Positions 37,634 to 46,990 of a stretch of DNA of 64,000 bases are shown piece after piece (positions within the stretch are counted from its first letter, which is position 1; each line of letters starts with the position of its first letter). Below the pieces are notes generated by a model, which saw nothing but the letters and a program-made list of their open reading frames with translations, searched no databases and was not told the origin of the DNA. The stretch is from Croceicoccus mobilis (lineage in GTDB: Bacteria; Pseudomonadota; Alphaproteobacteria; Sphingomonadales; Sphingomonadaceae): positions 310,001-374,000 of the forward strand of contig NZ_LYWZ01000022.1 in NCBI RefSeq assembly GCF_001661965.1, given 5' to 3'. Both the position numbers and the translations under genes were made by a program.

Positions 37634-38509
37634 TCACCTCCCCCCAAGGCCACTGACGGAATAATTGGTCGTATCGGTACCGCGGATAACCGTCATCCTC
37701 GGCCCTGCCGCCCGCGCCGGAGCGGGAGCGCCCCCACCGGCCATGACCGGGCCCGACGGCCCGCGCGAAGGCGCGGACACGAAAGCTGCCCGCGGGCGAG
37801 GATTATAACCACTGCCGATATCGCGCGCCGTAACAGCGACGCCCGGACCCGGTTCTTGATGCTCAACATTGCGCAGGGCGAGGCTCAGCTGACCCATCTG
37901 CCTTGCCAGCGTAAGCTTCTGTGCGTCGAACTGATCGACCATCACGGTGACATTGCCGCCCACACCGGGCTGGGTCGCGTTCTCGCTCGCGATCTGGTCG
38001 ACGGCAAGAACCTGCACATTCTCCATGATCACTTCGACACGGCGGTTTTCATCCTCGCCGCGGGTCATCATGATATCGACAATATCTGCCGGGCGGACGA
38101 AACCCGAAACCTGGGTCGTCGCATTCACCGGGAATGAAATCGCGCGCATGCCGTCAGGCAGCTTCGCGGAAAGCACCGCGCGGCCACTGAGCTTGTCGGC
38201 AAGGATCGGTTCGCCCGGAACGATCGGGCGCAGGACGACATGGCCGCCCTGGATCAACTCCTCCACCGAGAAGAATGCGCCGGCCGGAACCGATGTGGAC
38301 GGAAAATTCTGCATCCGCACGTTTTCGGTCGTGATGGCCCCGCCGAAATCCATCGGCTGCGTCGCGACCACGATGCGGGAGACTTCCTGCTGGGCGGCAA
38401 GCCGCTCCTGCTCTTTCTCGACGCCCGAGAAATAGGAGTTCGCCAAAACCACCGCGATGAGGCCAAGCCCCACGGCGACGAGCAAGAATATCCAGTTTCT
38501 GCCAATCAT
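37634..38509 (-). CDS. cpaB: Tad pilus protein CpaB (RcpC)
   Basis: A 291-residue protein with an N-terminal membrane anchor (WIFLLVAVGLGLIAVVLANS) and a SAF domain (residues ~45-110, VVATQPMDFGGAITTENVRM) followed by the RcpC/CpaB domain (ISFPVNATTQVSGFVRPADI). The C terminus is Pro/Ala/Arg-rich. CpaB works with the secretin in the periplasm. It is separated by one base from cpaC and by a terminator from flp. Confidence 0.93.
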   Translation of the reverse strand: MIGRNWIFLLVAVGLGLIAVVLANSYFSGVEKEQERLAAQQEVSRIVVATQPMDFGGAITTENVRMQNFPSTSVPAGAFFSVEELIQGGHVVLRPIVPGEPILADKLSGRAVLSAKLPDGMRAISFPVNATTQVSGFVRPADIVDIMMTRGEDENRRVEVIMENVQVLAVDQIASENATQPGVGGNVTVMVDQFDAQKLTLARQMGQLSLALRNVEHQEPGPGVAVTARDIGSGYNPRPRAAFVSAPSRGPSGPVMAGGGAPAPARAAGPRMTVIRGTDTTNYSVSGLGGR

Positions 38510-38612
38510 CCCCTGCGCGCCCCCCTAGCCGCGGTTGTTGTATTAATTGCCTAACACGCACCTTTAACCGGGAAAAGTGTAAGAGTGCTTACTGTCCCGA
38601 TTGTGGGCAAAG

Positions 38613-38649
38613 AAAAACCCCGCCGTCCATTTGGAACGGCGGGGTTTTT
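38613..38649 (-). terminator. Rho-independent terminator after flp
   Basis: A perfect 14-bp stem: AAAAACCCCGCCGT and ACGGCGGGGTTTTT around a nine-base loop. On the minus strand it follows flp by 14 bp and ends in five T. It should limit read-through from the highly expressed pilin gene into cpaB. It would also work on the plus strand. Confidence 0.92.
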
Positions 38650-38662
38650 GCTTATTTCCGAC

Positions 38663-38884
38663 TTAGCAGGTGCTTGTAGCCGGATCGTAAGCACCGGCAG
38701 TACCGGTAGCGGTGTTGCACTCGTAAACATCAGTCGCAGCGTTACCCACAGCCTGCTCGACGTTCGCGCCCAGGACCAGCGCCGCAGCGCCGATGCCGAC
38801 GCCGACGACGGCAATGATCAGTGCGTATTCAGCCGCCGAAGCGCCCGATTCGTCAGCAACGAAGTTCTTGATGAAAGTCTTCAT
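38663..38884 (-). CDS. flp: Flp type IVb major pilin
   Basis: A 73-residue pilin. After the short leader MKTFIKNFVADESGAS comes the Flp motif AAEYALIIAVVGVGIGAAAL with the Glu-Tyr pair used for processing and assembly. The C-terminal end contains two Cys (YECNTATG, TSTC) that may form a disulfide. It is first in the tad locus with its own terminator, so pilin is probably made in excess over the machine proteins. Confidence 0.95.
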   Translation of the reverse strand: MKTFIKNFVADESGASAAEYALIIAVVGVGIGAAALVLGANVEQAVGNAATDVYECNTATGTAGAYDPATSTC

Positions 38885-39594
38885 GGTTCAATTCCCCTCT
38901 TGTGCATCTTCCGATCGATGCACATCCGTAGATAAGTAAAGGTTCCGGCCTCTATTTCCGGCTTCCCCCCATGCCGCAGGTCAATCCGAGTAAAATGGCG
39001 CAACCCCCTAATAATGTTGCGCCCCCCGAAAAATGCGCTTCAGCGCCATCCCCTTGGACTGACTTGAATTTGCGGTTTGCGTGGGAAATCGTCAATCTTA
39101 ATAACCTTCGGAACAAAACCCCCGGCAGATCAGCATGTTACGCCCTGAAAAACTCTAACAACCCCTGTTATTCGGGGAGCGCGTGTGAACCGTCTTGCTT
39201 CATCTGAGAAAATTTCACGTTTTTTCAGTATTTTAGTTTCAAAGAGAAATTGTCTGAATGGTTAATGTTCCGGCATGGGACGCAATAACGGCGTTTACCC
39301 TCGAAATTTACTGTCATTTGTCGTGATGGCTCGGGGATTTACTGCAATGCAGCAGGATGCCCCTCGCGAATCACGATCCGCGCCATTGTCCGAAGCGGTG
39401 GCCAGATCCCGTGTGCGAATTCCTCTTTGATATCGGGCGTAGGACAAAGCGTCACACCTGCTTGGTATCGCGGGGCGATAGGCGCTAAGCCGCTCGGCAT
39501 AAGGCACGGGCCGGGAACGAGTCCCGCCCCGCGCCAGTACCAGACAGGTCGGGCACGAAGATCCGGCGACACGCAGAATGCTTGGAGGAATGGA
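38885..39594. other. Divergent control region between flp and gdh
   Basis: About 710 bp without a supported gene, separating the minus-strand tad locus from the plus-strand glutamate dehydrogenase. It holds the flp promoter region, the perfect inverted repeat at 38997-39023 and AT-rich sequence around 39200-39260. No clear sigma-70 boxes were assigned. Frames that run through 39427-39594 lack a start signal and belong to the untranslated leader of gdh. Confidence 0.6.
38997..39023. promoter_or_regulatory. Perfect 8-bp inverted repeat upstream of flp
   Basis: GGCGCAAC, eleven bases, GTTGCGCC. It lies 113 bp upstream of the flp start codon and is the only long perfect palindrome in this region. 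There is no T tract, so an operator is more likely than a terminator. Confidence 0.4.
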
Positions 39595-42500
39595 ATGGCA
39601 ACCGAGGCCAAGGCCGGTAACAAGGCCCAAGGCAAGTCCGCTGGGGGCAAGTCCGCTGGAGGCAAGTCCGCTGGGGGCAAAACCGCGGCGGGCAAATCAG
39701 CGCGGGGCAAAAAGGCCAGGAGCACGAAGGCCCAAAGCGCGCTGTGCGAACATATTCGCGCCTCCCTGCTCAAAGGTGAGGTTCCGCTGGCGGAGAGCGA
39801 GCTGGCCTCGATCGCCGACTTCCTGATGGGCGCCGCTGCCGAGAGGACACCGGGCGAACCGCAGATCAAGCTGGAAAGCGCCAGTGAATCGCACCGGCTG
39901 ATGCGGCTGGCCATCATCAATGACGACATGCCATTCCTGGTCGATTCCATCGCATCGACTCTGGCGGCGCAGGGGCTGGTGGTGGATCGCCTGCTGCACC
40001 CGGTCGTCCCCGTGCGCCGGGACGGGAAAGGCACGCTGGCCGAGGTGCTGAGCGGACCCGGCGAAGGCGAGCTTCGCGAATCCATGGTCTATATCGAGAC
40101 CGCGCGTATCGACGCCCGCGCCCGCCGCGAATTGATGAGCGCGATCAAGAACACGCTGGCCGACGTGCGCGCTGCCATAGAAGACTGGCGCAAGATGCAG
40201 GTCGCCATGGCCGAGGACGCAGCCCGCATCGCCGATCCGGAGGGCGCGGCGCTGCTGCGCTGGCTGGGTGATGACATGCTGACGCTGCTCGGCCATGTCA
40301 CGCGCAAGCGTGACGGCAGCAATACGAACCGCCTTGGCATCTGCCGCAAGAGCACCAAGGCGATCCTCGCCGATGCATCCTTCGAACGCGCCTTCGCCTG
40401 GTTCGACCAGTCCGGCGAGGCCAATCGGGGTCACGCGCCGCTAATCGTGAAGGCCAATGCGGTATCGCGCGTGCATCGCCGCGTGCCGGTCGATCTTTTT
40501 ATCGTTCCGATCATCGAAAACGGAACGATTGCCGCCCTGTCGGTCCATGCCGGCATCTGGACGAGCGCGGCGCTTTCCTCTCCGCCTGACCGCGTGCCGC
40601 GCATGCGCCAGCAACTTGCCCGGCTGATGGAAACACTGGGCTTTGATGGGGCGGCCCATACCGGCAAGGCGCTGATCCACGCGCTGACCGAACTGCCGCA
40701 CGACCTCCTCATCGGCTTTGACGAGCACGACATCGAACGCGTCGCCACCGCGATGACGAGCCTTGCCGACAGGCCGCGCCCGCGCCTGACCATCGTGGAA
40801 GCGCCGCTGGCGCGGCATCTTTTCGTTTTTGTCTGGCTGCCGCGCGACATGATGTCGACCTCGGTCCGGCTCAATATCCAGTCCATGCTGGAAGATGAAG
40901 TCGGGGCCGACACGCTGGACTGGAGCGTGCAGATCGAGGGCGGCAATCTCGCCATGATCCGCTTCGTACTCGACATAAGGCAGGTCGAGGGCGAGCCGGT
41001 CGAGGGCGATCTCGATGCCCGGCTGCAGGTCATGCTGCGCGGTTGGAGCGAGGCGGTCGAAGGCGAGCTGGCGCAGATCGACGATCCATCGCGGGCGGCC
41101 GCGGTCGCCATGCGCTATGCCAATGCCTTTCCCAGTTCCTATCGCACGCATTACGGCGCGCTGGAGGCGGCCCGCGACATTTCGCGCCTGCGTCACCTGT
41201 CACCCGTAACGGGCGAGGGGATCGCCGATGCGCCGCCCGCGCGCGCGGTCAGGCTGTATGTGCCCGAACATGTCATCGCCGGCGCGGACGAACCGCTGCG
41301 CCTGAAGGTCTATCAGCAGACCGGACAGCTGCCGCTGTCGGACGCGGTCCCGGCGCTGGAGAATTTCGGCTTTCGCGTGGTGTCCGAAATTCCCACGCCG
41401 CTTGATGGCAATGATCTTGGCATCATTCATGACTTCGGCCTCGGCCTGCCCAGCGGAGAGGTGGCGGAAAGCCTGATCGACCGCGCCGAGCCGATCGAGC
41501 AGGCGATTGCATCCGTCCTCAACAATGCGGCCGAGAACGACCAGTTCAACCGCCTCGTCATTTCGGCCGGTTTGAGCGCAAGCGAAGCGAACTGGCTGCG
41601 CGCCATGTATCGTTATTTCCGGCAGGCCGTGGTGGGCTACACCATTGCCTCGGCGGTGGGCACGCTGGCGCGCCATCCCGGCATCACGCGCCATCTGCTC
41701 GATCTGTTCCGGGCGCTGCACGACCCCGCCTTCAAGGGAAGCCGCGAAAAGGCCGCCGACGAAGCGCGCGAGGAGATCCGCATCGCCTTGCTGCAGGTCG
41801 ATCTGATCAACGACGACCGCCTGCTGCGCCTGTACCAGAGCCTGATCGAGGCGATCCTGCGCACCAATGCTTTCGCCCCGGCGGCGGACGAAGCGCTCGC
41901 CTTCAAGATCGATTCCTCGCAGGTGCCCGGTTTGCCCAAGCCCGTGCCATGGCGCGAGATCTTCGCCTATTCGCGCCGGGTGGAGGGCATCCATCTTCGC
42001 GCAGGCCCCGTCGCACGCGGCGGCCTGCGCTGGTCGGACAGGCGCGACGATTTCCGCACCGAGATCCTGGGCCTGATGAAGGCGCAGCGCGTGAAGAACG
42101 CTGTCATCGTGCCAACCGGCGCGAAGGGCGGTTTTTATCCCAAGCAATTGCCCGACCCCGCGCGCGACCGCGCCGGATGGGCAGCCGAGGGACAGGCAAG
42201 CTATCAGCTTTTCATCCGCACCCTGCTTTCGGTCACCGACAATATCGTCAAGGACAAGGTCGTGCATCCCGATGCGGTCGTATGCCGCGATGGGGACGAC
42301 CCGTATTTCGTGGTCGCCGCCGACAAGGGCACGGCCCGCTTCTCCGACGTGGCCAACGCGATTGCCGAGGACGAGGGCTTCTGGCTGGATGACGCCTTCG
42401 CCAGCGGCGGGTCGCACGGCTATGACCACAAGGCGATGGGTATCACCGCGCGCGGCGCGTGGATTTCGGTCCAGCGCCACTTCCGCGAAATGGGCGTCGA

Positions 42501-44409
42501 TGTGCAATCAGAGCCGGTGCGCGTCGTGGGCTGCGGCGACATGTCGGGCGACGTGTTCGGCAATGGCATGCTGCTGTCGAAGGCGATCAAGCTGGTCGCG
42601 GCCTTCGACCACCGCCATATCTTCATCGATCCCGATCCCGACCCGGCCAAGGGCTGGAAAGAACGCAAGCGCATGTTCGATCTGCCGCATTCGAGCTGGG
42701 ACGATTACGACAAGTCCCTGATCTCGAAGGGCGGCGGCGTATTCGCCCGCACGATGAAACGCGTGCCGCTATCGAAAGAAGCGCAAGAGGCGCTGGGCAT
42801 CGAGGAAAGCGAGATCGAGCCCGACCGCCTGATCGCGGCCATCCTCGCCGCGCCCGCCGACCTGCTCTGGTTCGGCGGCATCGGCACCTATGTAAAGGCG
42901 TCGAGCGAGGTGAACGCGCAGGTTGGCGACCCGACCAATGACGCACTGCGCATCAGCGCCAGCGAGCTTCGCGTAAAGGTCGTGGGCGAAGGTGCGAACC
43001 TTGGCATCACGCAGGCCGCGCGGATCGAGTTCGGCCTGAATGGCGGACGCATCAACACCGACTTCATCGACAATTCGGCAGGCGTCGACTGTTCGGATAA
43101 CGAGGTGAACATCAAGATCGCCTTTGCCGCCGCACGCCGTGCCGGTCGCCTTTCGGAAGAACGCCGCAACACGCTGCTGGCCGAGATGACCGACGAGGTC
43201 GCGGATATCGTGCTGGAAGACAACCGGCTTCAGGCTTTAGCGCTTTCGGTGGCTGAACGCGGTGCGGCCAATGTCACGGCAAGCCATTTGCGCGTGATGG
43301 AAATGCTGGAGGAATCGGGCGATCTCGATCGCCGGACCGAAGGGCTTGCCGACAGTGAGACGCTGGGCCGCCGCGCCGGCGAAGGCAAGGGGCTGACCCG
43401 TCCCGAGCTGGCCGTGCTCCTATCGTCTGTAAAGCTCAGGCTGCAGGCCGCGATCGAGGATAGCGATCTGCCCGACGATCCGGGTCTGGAGGGGCTGCTC
43501 TTCGCGGCCTTCCCCGAACCGATGCGCAGCGATTTCAAGAGCCAGATCGCGGGCCACCGCCTGCGGCGGGAAATCATCGCGACGCAGCTTGCCAATGCCA
43601 TCGTCAACCGGCTCGGCATCGTGCATCCGTTCGAACTGGCTGAAGAGGAAAGCGTCCCCCTCGCCCAGATCGCAGCAGCCTATGCGGTGGCAGTCAGCCT
43701 GTTTGACGTCGATGCGCTCTGGGAACGTATCGAGCAGGCGAAGATGCCCGAACCCGCGCGCCTCATGCTGCTCGACCACCTGGCCAGCGCGGTGCGCGGG
43801 CACATGGCCGACCTGCTGCGAGCGGACATGGGCCGGGTGGCGCCGTCGACCACGCTGAAGCGCCTGTCGGGCGATATTGCCGCGCTGGGGGAAGGCACTG
43901 CCGAGCTTCTGGCGGAAGATACGCGCATCAGCTCCTCCCGCCTGTGCGAGCGTTTTACCGAAGCGGGCGTGCCGCAGGCGAAGGCAGCTCTCGTTACCCA
44001 CATGTTCGAAATGGACGGTGCGGTCGGCCTTGCCGATCTGGCGGTGGATCGCGGCATGGAAACGCGCAGCCTTGCCCGCGCTTTCACCTTGCTGGGCGAG
44101 CTGCTCGGCCTGCATTGGGCGCAATCGACGGCAGCGCTGATGGACCCGTCCGATCCATGGGAGCGCCTGCTGGTCGCGGGGCTTTCACGCGATTTCCAGC
44201 AGATGCGGCTCGATTTCCTGCGCGGCCTGTCGCGCAGCAAGAAAGCCAAGTCCGATCCGGTCGGTGCGGTCGAAAGCTGGGTGGCGGAACGCGAAGGCTC
44301 GGTCCGCCGCTTCCGCTCCATGATCGAACGCGCCCGCGGCACCAGCCCGATCGCGCCCGCCATGCTGGCGCAGATCGCCAGCCAGGCGCGCAATCTGCTG
44401 ATGCGCTGA
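39595..44409 (+). CDS. gdhZ: NAD-specific glutamate dehydrogenase, large (180 kDa) type
   Basis: A 1604-residue enzyme converting glutamate to 2-oxoglutarate and ammonia, in the class of Streptomyces/Caulobacter GDH-180. The long N-terminal regulatory part (ACT-like domains, residues ~60-700) is followed by the catalytic core: GLRWSDRRDDFRTEILGLMK, VPTGAKGGFYPKQLPDPARD with the catalytic Lys, GDMSGDVFGNGMLLSKAIKL, and RIEFGLNGGRINTDFIDNSA. The start is ATG 39595, five bases after GGAGGA. Residues 13-42 are six tandem five-residue units (GKSAG type), an unusual basic extension. It ends 24 bp before the convergent lrp stop. Confidence 0.95.
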   Translation: MATEAKAGNKAQGKSAGGKSAGGKSAGGKTAAGKSARGKKARSTKAQSALCEHIRASLLKGEVPLAESELASIADFLMGAAAERTPGEPQIKLESASESHRLMRLAIINDDMPFLVDSIASTLAAQGLVVDRLLHPVVPVRRDGKGTLAEVLSGPGEGELRESMVYIETARIDARARRELMSAIKNTLADVRAAIEDWRKMQVAMAEDAARIADPEGAALLRWLGDDMLTLLGHVTRKRDGSNTNRLGICRKSTKAILADASFERAFAWFDQSGEANRGHAPLIVKANAVSRVHRRVPVDLFIVPIIENGTIAALSVHAGIWTSAALSSPPDRVPRMRQQLARLMETLGFDGAAHTGKALIHALTELPHDLLIGFDEHDIERVATAMTSLADRPRPRLTIVEAPLARHLFVFVWLPRDMMSTSVRLNIQSMLEDEVGADTLDWSVQIEGGNLAMIRFVLDIRQVEGEPVEGDLDARLQVMLRGWSEAVEGELAQIDDPSRAAAVAMRYANAFPSSYRTHYGALEAARDISRLRHLSPVTGEGIADAPPARAVRLYVPEHVIAGADEPLRLKVYQQTGQLPLSDAVPALENFGFRVVSEIPTPLDGNDLGIIHDFGLGLPSGEVAESLIDRAEPIEQAIASVLNNAAENDQFNRLVISAGLSASEANWLRAMYRYFRQAVVGYTIASAVGTLARHPGITRHLLDLFRALHDPAFKGSREKAADEAREEIRIALLQVDLINDDRLLRLYQSLIEAILRTNAFAPAADEALAFKIDSSQVPGLPKPVPWREIFAYSRRVEGIHLRAGPVARGGLRWSDRRDDFRTEILGLMKAQRVKNAVIVPTGAKGGFYPKQLPDPARDRAGWAAEGQASYQLFIRTLLSVTDNIVKDKVVHPDAVVCRDGDDPYFVVAADKGTARFSDVANAIAEDEGFWLDDAFASGGSHGYDHKAMGITARGAWISVQRHFREMGVDVQSEPVRVVGCGDMSGDVFGNGMLLSKAIKLVAAFDHRHIFIDPDPDPAKGWKERKRMFDLPHSSWDDYDKSLISKGGGVFARTMKRVPLSKEAQEALGIEESEIEPDRLIAAILAAPADLLWFGGIGTYVKASSEVNAQVGDPTNDALRISASELRVKVVGEGANLGITQAARIEFGLNGGRINTDFIDNSAGVDCSDNEVNIKIAFAAARRAGRLSEERRNTLLAEMTDEVADIVLEDNRLQALALSVAERGAANVTASHLRVMEMLEESGDLDRRTEGLADSETLGRRAGEGKGLTRPELAVLLSSVKLRLQAAIEDSDLPDDPGLEGLLFAAFPEPMRSDFKSQIAGHRLRREIIATQLANAIVNRLGIVHPFELAEEESVPLAQIAAAYAVAVSLFDVDALWERIEQAKMPEPARLMLLDHLASAVRGHMADLLRADMGRVAPSTTLKRLSGDIAALGEGTAELLAEDTRISSSRLCERFTEAGVPQAKAALVTHMFEMDGAVGLADLAVDRGMETRSLARAFTLLGELLGLHWAQSTAALMDPSDPWERLLVAGLSRDFQQMRLDFLRGLSRSKKAKSDPVGAVESWVAEREGSVRRFRSMIERARGTSPIAPAMLAQIASQARNLLMR
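39631..39720. repeat. 15-bp tandem repeat encoding GKSAG units in the GDH N terminus
   Basis: Three near-identical 15-bp copies (39631, 39646, 39661; unit GGCAAGTCCGCTGGG) followed by three degenerate copies to 39720. The codon frame is kept. Copy number probably varies between strains, an inference from the repeat structure. Confidence 0.9.
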
Positions 44410-44413
44410 TGAA

Positions 44414-44459
44414 GAAAGCCGCTCGGCACCTGCTATTCCAGCGGCGGCGAGCGGCTTTC
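44414..44459. terminator. Bidirectional hairpin between gdh and lrp
   Basis: Perfect 12-bp arms GAAAGCCGCTCG (44414-44425) and CGAGCGGCTTTC (44448-44459) with a 22-base loop. The right arm is inside the lrp coding end. Only a weak T-rich tail follows, so termination may be partial. It lies just after the gdh stop. Confidence 0.6.
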
Positions 44460-44897
44460 CTTCACCGCTTCCAGCGCGATGATCGATTTGACGTCGCGCA
44501 CCCCGTCCAGCCGCACCAATGTCTTGAGCGTGATCTGCGAGAGATGCTCCACATCGCGGGCGATGATGCGCAGGATGTAATCCATATCGCCTGTCACCGC
44601 ATGGCACGACACGACATAGGGGTTGTCGCGGATCGCATTTTCAAACCGCGCGATATTCTTGTCGGAATGTGATTTAAGGTTGATGAGCACATAGGCTTCG
44701 AGTTCAAAGCCCAGCTTGCGCGCATCGAGTACCGGCGCGTAGCCGGCGATGATCCCCTCATCCTCCAGCTTTTTCACGCGCCGGCTGACCGGGGTGGCGG
44801 ACAGGGTCGCGCGCTCGGCGACGGCAGCGATGGGCATGCGCGCGTCTTCCTGCAAGGCAGTAATGATGCGCTTATCGAAAACATCAAGGCGAGACAT
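44433..44897 (-). CDS. Lrp/AsnC-family regulator
   Basis: A 154-residue regulator: N-terminal helix-turn-helix (DKRIITALQEDARMPIAAVA, then LSATPVSRRVKKLEDEGII) and C-terminal RAM ligand domain (AYVLINLKSHSDKNIARFEN, VSCHAVTGDMDYILRIIARD). Such proteins sense amino acids. It is divergent from the phenylalanine/tyrosine operon and probably controls it, as for PhhR-like local regulation by a different family. The start at 44897 gives the standard N terminus; an inverted repeat lies directly upstream. Confidence 0.92.
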   Translation of the reverse strand: MSRLDVFDKRIITALQEDARMPIAAVAERATLSATPVSRRVKKLEDEGIIAGYAPVLDARKLGFELEAYVLINLKSHSDKNIARFENAIRDNPYVVSCHAVTGDMDYILRIIARDVEHLSQITLKTLVRLDGVRDVKSIIALEAVKESRSPPLE

Positions 44898-44927
44898 TTC
44901 ACCACTATAGTCACGATTTCTGGTGAA
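44898..44927. promoter_or_regulatory. Candidate Lrp operator between lrp and phhA
   Basis: TTCACC, 18 bases, GGTGAA, directly upstream of the lrp start and 74 bp before the phhA start. Next to the arms ATT and AATT extend the symmetry imperfectly. It is well placed for autoregulation and divergent control by the Lrp-type protein. Confidence 0.45.
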
Positions 44928-45000
44928 TTCCACTCCATGCCGAATGAGGGGCAGCAATCTTTGCACGGAACTCGGGGCGGGCCTGTGGTATTTAATAGGT

Positions 45001-45873
45001 ATGGAGAGGCCAGACGCAGAAAACAGCACGAGCGGCCTGCGCGGCGATTACTCGCAGGCGCGCGCCGACTATACCGTACCCCAGGACCACGCCAGCTATG
45101 GCGAGGCTGAGCATGACCGCTGGCGCCGCCTTTACGCGCGGCAAGTCGCTTTGGCCGATCGCCACGCAGCCCGCGCCTATCGCGAAGGGCTGAAGCGGCT
45201 GGATTGCGCGGATGGCATTCCCGATTTCGCCGATGCCAGCGCGATCCTGACCAAGGCGACCGGCTGGCAAATCGTGGCCGTTCCGGGTTTCATCCCGGAC
45301 GAGGTTTTCTTCGACCACCTGGCCAACCGGCGCTTTCCCGTCACGCGCTGGATCCGCGAAGAGGATGAACTCGACTATCTGGTCGAGCCCGACGTCTTCC
45401 ACGATTTCTTCGGCCATGTGCCGATGCTGCTGGACCCGACCTTCGCCGATTTCATGGCGGCCTATGGCGCAGCGGGCGCACGGGCGCGGGAAATGGACGC
45501 GGTCGACATGCTGGCACGCATCTATTGGTACACCGTCGAATTCGGCCTGATCGAGGAAGAGGGCGAGATCCGCGCCTATGGCGCAGGCATCGTCTCTTCC
45601 GCGGGTGAGACCGTGTTTTCGACCACGGACCCCGATGTCATCCGGCTGGCATTCGATCCCGTCCGCATCATGCGCACCGCATACCGGATCGACGACTTCC
45701 AGAGCACCTATTTCGTGATCGACGATCTTGACCAGCTGATGGGCGGTCTCGTCGATCTGGATTTCGGGCCGATCTACCAATCTTACCGCGAGGAAGAACC
45801 CTTCCCGCCCGACGAGATCCAGCCCGGCGACACGCGAATTTCACTGAACAAAACCGAGGATGCCACCCAATGA
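45001..45873 (+). CDS. phhA: Phenylalanine 4-monooxygenase
   Basis: A 290-residue pterin- and iron-dependent hydroxylase converting phenylalanine to tyrosine. The iron ligands are seen in [18 protein letters not shown] (two His four residues apart) and the later Glu in [36 protein letters not shown] matches the bacterial single-domain form. Start: ATG 45001. It is first in the operon and overlaps hpd by four bases. Confidence 0.95.
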   Translation: MERPDAENSTSGLRGDYSQARADYTVPQDHASYGEAEHDRWRRLYARQVALADRHAARAYREGLKRLDCADGIPDFADASAILTKATGWQIVAVPGFIPDEVFFDHLANRRFPVTRWIREEDELDYLVEPDVFHDFFGHVPMLLDPTFADFMAAYGAAGARAREMDAVDMLARIYWYTVEFGLIEEEGEIRAYGAGIVSSAGETVFSTTDPDVIRLAFDPVRIMRTAYRIDDFQSTYFVIDDLDQLMGGLVDLDFGPIYQSYREEEPFPPDEIQPGDTRISLNKTEDATQ

Positions 45874-46970
45874 CCGACCTCTTCGAAAACCCCATCGGCC
45901 TCGACGGCTTTGAATTCGTCGAATTCTCCGCGCCCGAAAAGGGCATGCTGGAACCTGTGTTCCAGGCCATGGGCTTTACCCATGTCGCCAACCATCGGTC
46001 CAAGGACGTGCAGCTCTGGCGGCAGGGCGACATCAACCTCATCACCAATTACGAACCCGGCTCGCCTGCATGGTTCTTCAGCCGCGAACACGGGCCCAGC
46101 GCCTGCGGCATGGCGTTTCGCGTGAAGGACGCGCGCCGCGCCTATGAGGAACTGCTCGACCGGTCGGCTGAGCCGGTACAGCTGGAAACCGGCCCGATGG
46201 AACTGCGCCTGCCGGCCATCCGCGGCATCGGCAACGCCATCATCTATCTGGTTGATCGCTATGAGGGCGGCGCAAACGGCGATCTGTCGATCTATGACAT
46301 TGATTTCGAATATCTGCCCGGCGTCGACAAGCACCCCAAGGGCGCAGGCTTTGAGCGCATCGATCACCTGACGCATAATGTCTATGGCGGCCGCATGGCC
46401 TATTGGGCCGATTATTACGAAAAGCTCTTCAACTTCCGCGAGATCCGCTATTTCGATATCAAGGGCGAATATACCGGCCTGACGTCAAAGGCACTGACCG
46501 CACCCGACGGCAAGATCCGCATCCCGTTGAATGAGGAAGGCGAAGGCGGCAAGGGCCAGATCGAGGAATTCCTGCGCGAATTCAACGGCGAGGGCATCCA
46601 GCACATCGCCTTTATCTGTGACGATCTCGTTTCGGCATGGGATTCGCTGAAAAAGACCGGCGTCCCCTTCATGACCGCCCCGCCCGAAACCTATTACGAG
46701 ATGCTGACCGAGCGGCTGCCCGGCCATGGCGAGGATACCGAGGCATTGAAAGCCCGCGGCATCCTCCTCGACGGCACGACCGAAAGCGGGAGCCCCCGCC
46801 TCCTCCTGCAGATCTTTGCCGAAGCGAATGTCGGCCCCGTCTTCTTCGAATTCATCCAGAGGAAGGGCGATGACGGTTTCGGCGAGGGCAATTTCAAGGC
46901 GCTGTTCGAAAGCATGGAGCGTGACCAGGTTCGCCGCGGTACGCTGAAGGTGGACGAAAAGGCCGACTGA
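45870..46970 (+). CDS. hpd: 4-hydroxyphenylpyruvate dioxygenase
   Basis: A 366-residue non-haem iron enzyme turning 4-hydroxyphenylpyruvate into homogentisate. It has two VOC domains. The iron ligands are His in [15 protein letters not shown], His in [17 protein letters not shown] and Glu in [19 protein letters not shown]. The start is in an ATGA overlap with phhA. The tyrosine aminotransferase needed between PhhA and this step is not in the window. Confidence 0.96.
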   Translation: MTDLFENPIGLDGFEFVEFSAPEKGMLEPVFQAMGFTHVANHRSKDVQLWRQGDINLITNYEPGSPAWFFSREHGPSACGMAFRVKDARRAYEELLDRSAEPVQLETGPMELRLPAIRGIGNAIIYLVDRYEGGANGDLSIYDIDFEYLPGVDKHPKGAGFERIDHLTHNVYGGRMAYWADYYEKLFNFREIRYFDIKGEYTGLTSKALTAPDGKIRIPLNEEGEGGKGQIEEFLREFNGEGIQHIAFICDDLVSAWDSLKKTGVPFMTAPPETYYEMLTERLPGHGEDTEALKARGILLDGTTESGSPRLLLQIFAEANVGPVFFEFIQRKGDDGFGEGNFKALFESMERDQVRRGTLKVDEKAD

Positions 46971-46990
46971 GCCGACCGGGAGAGCGGGCG

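Noticed and set aside
38885-39594. Possible CtrA half-sites (TTAACCAT on the minus strand near 39250) upstream of flp
   Set aside because: Only a single half-site with no correctly spaced partner; too weak to call.
41200-42507. Minus-strand open frame within glutamate dehydrogenase
   Set aside because: Antisense to the catalytic core; no conserved features.
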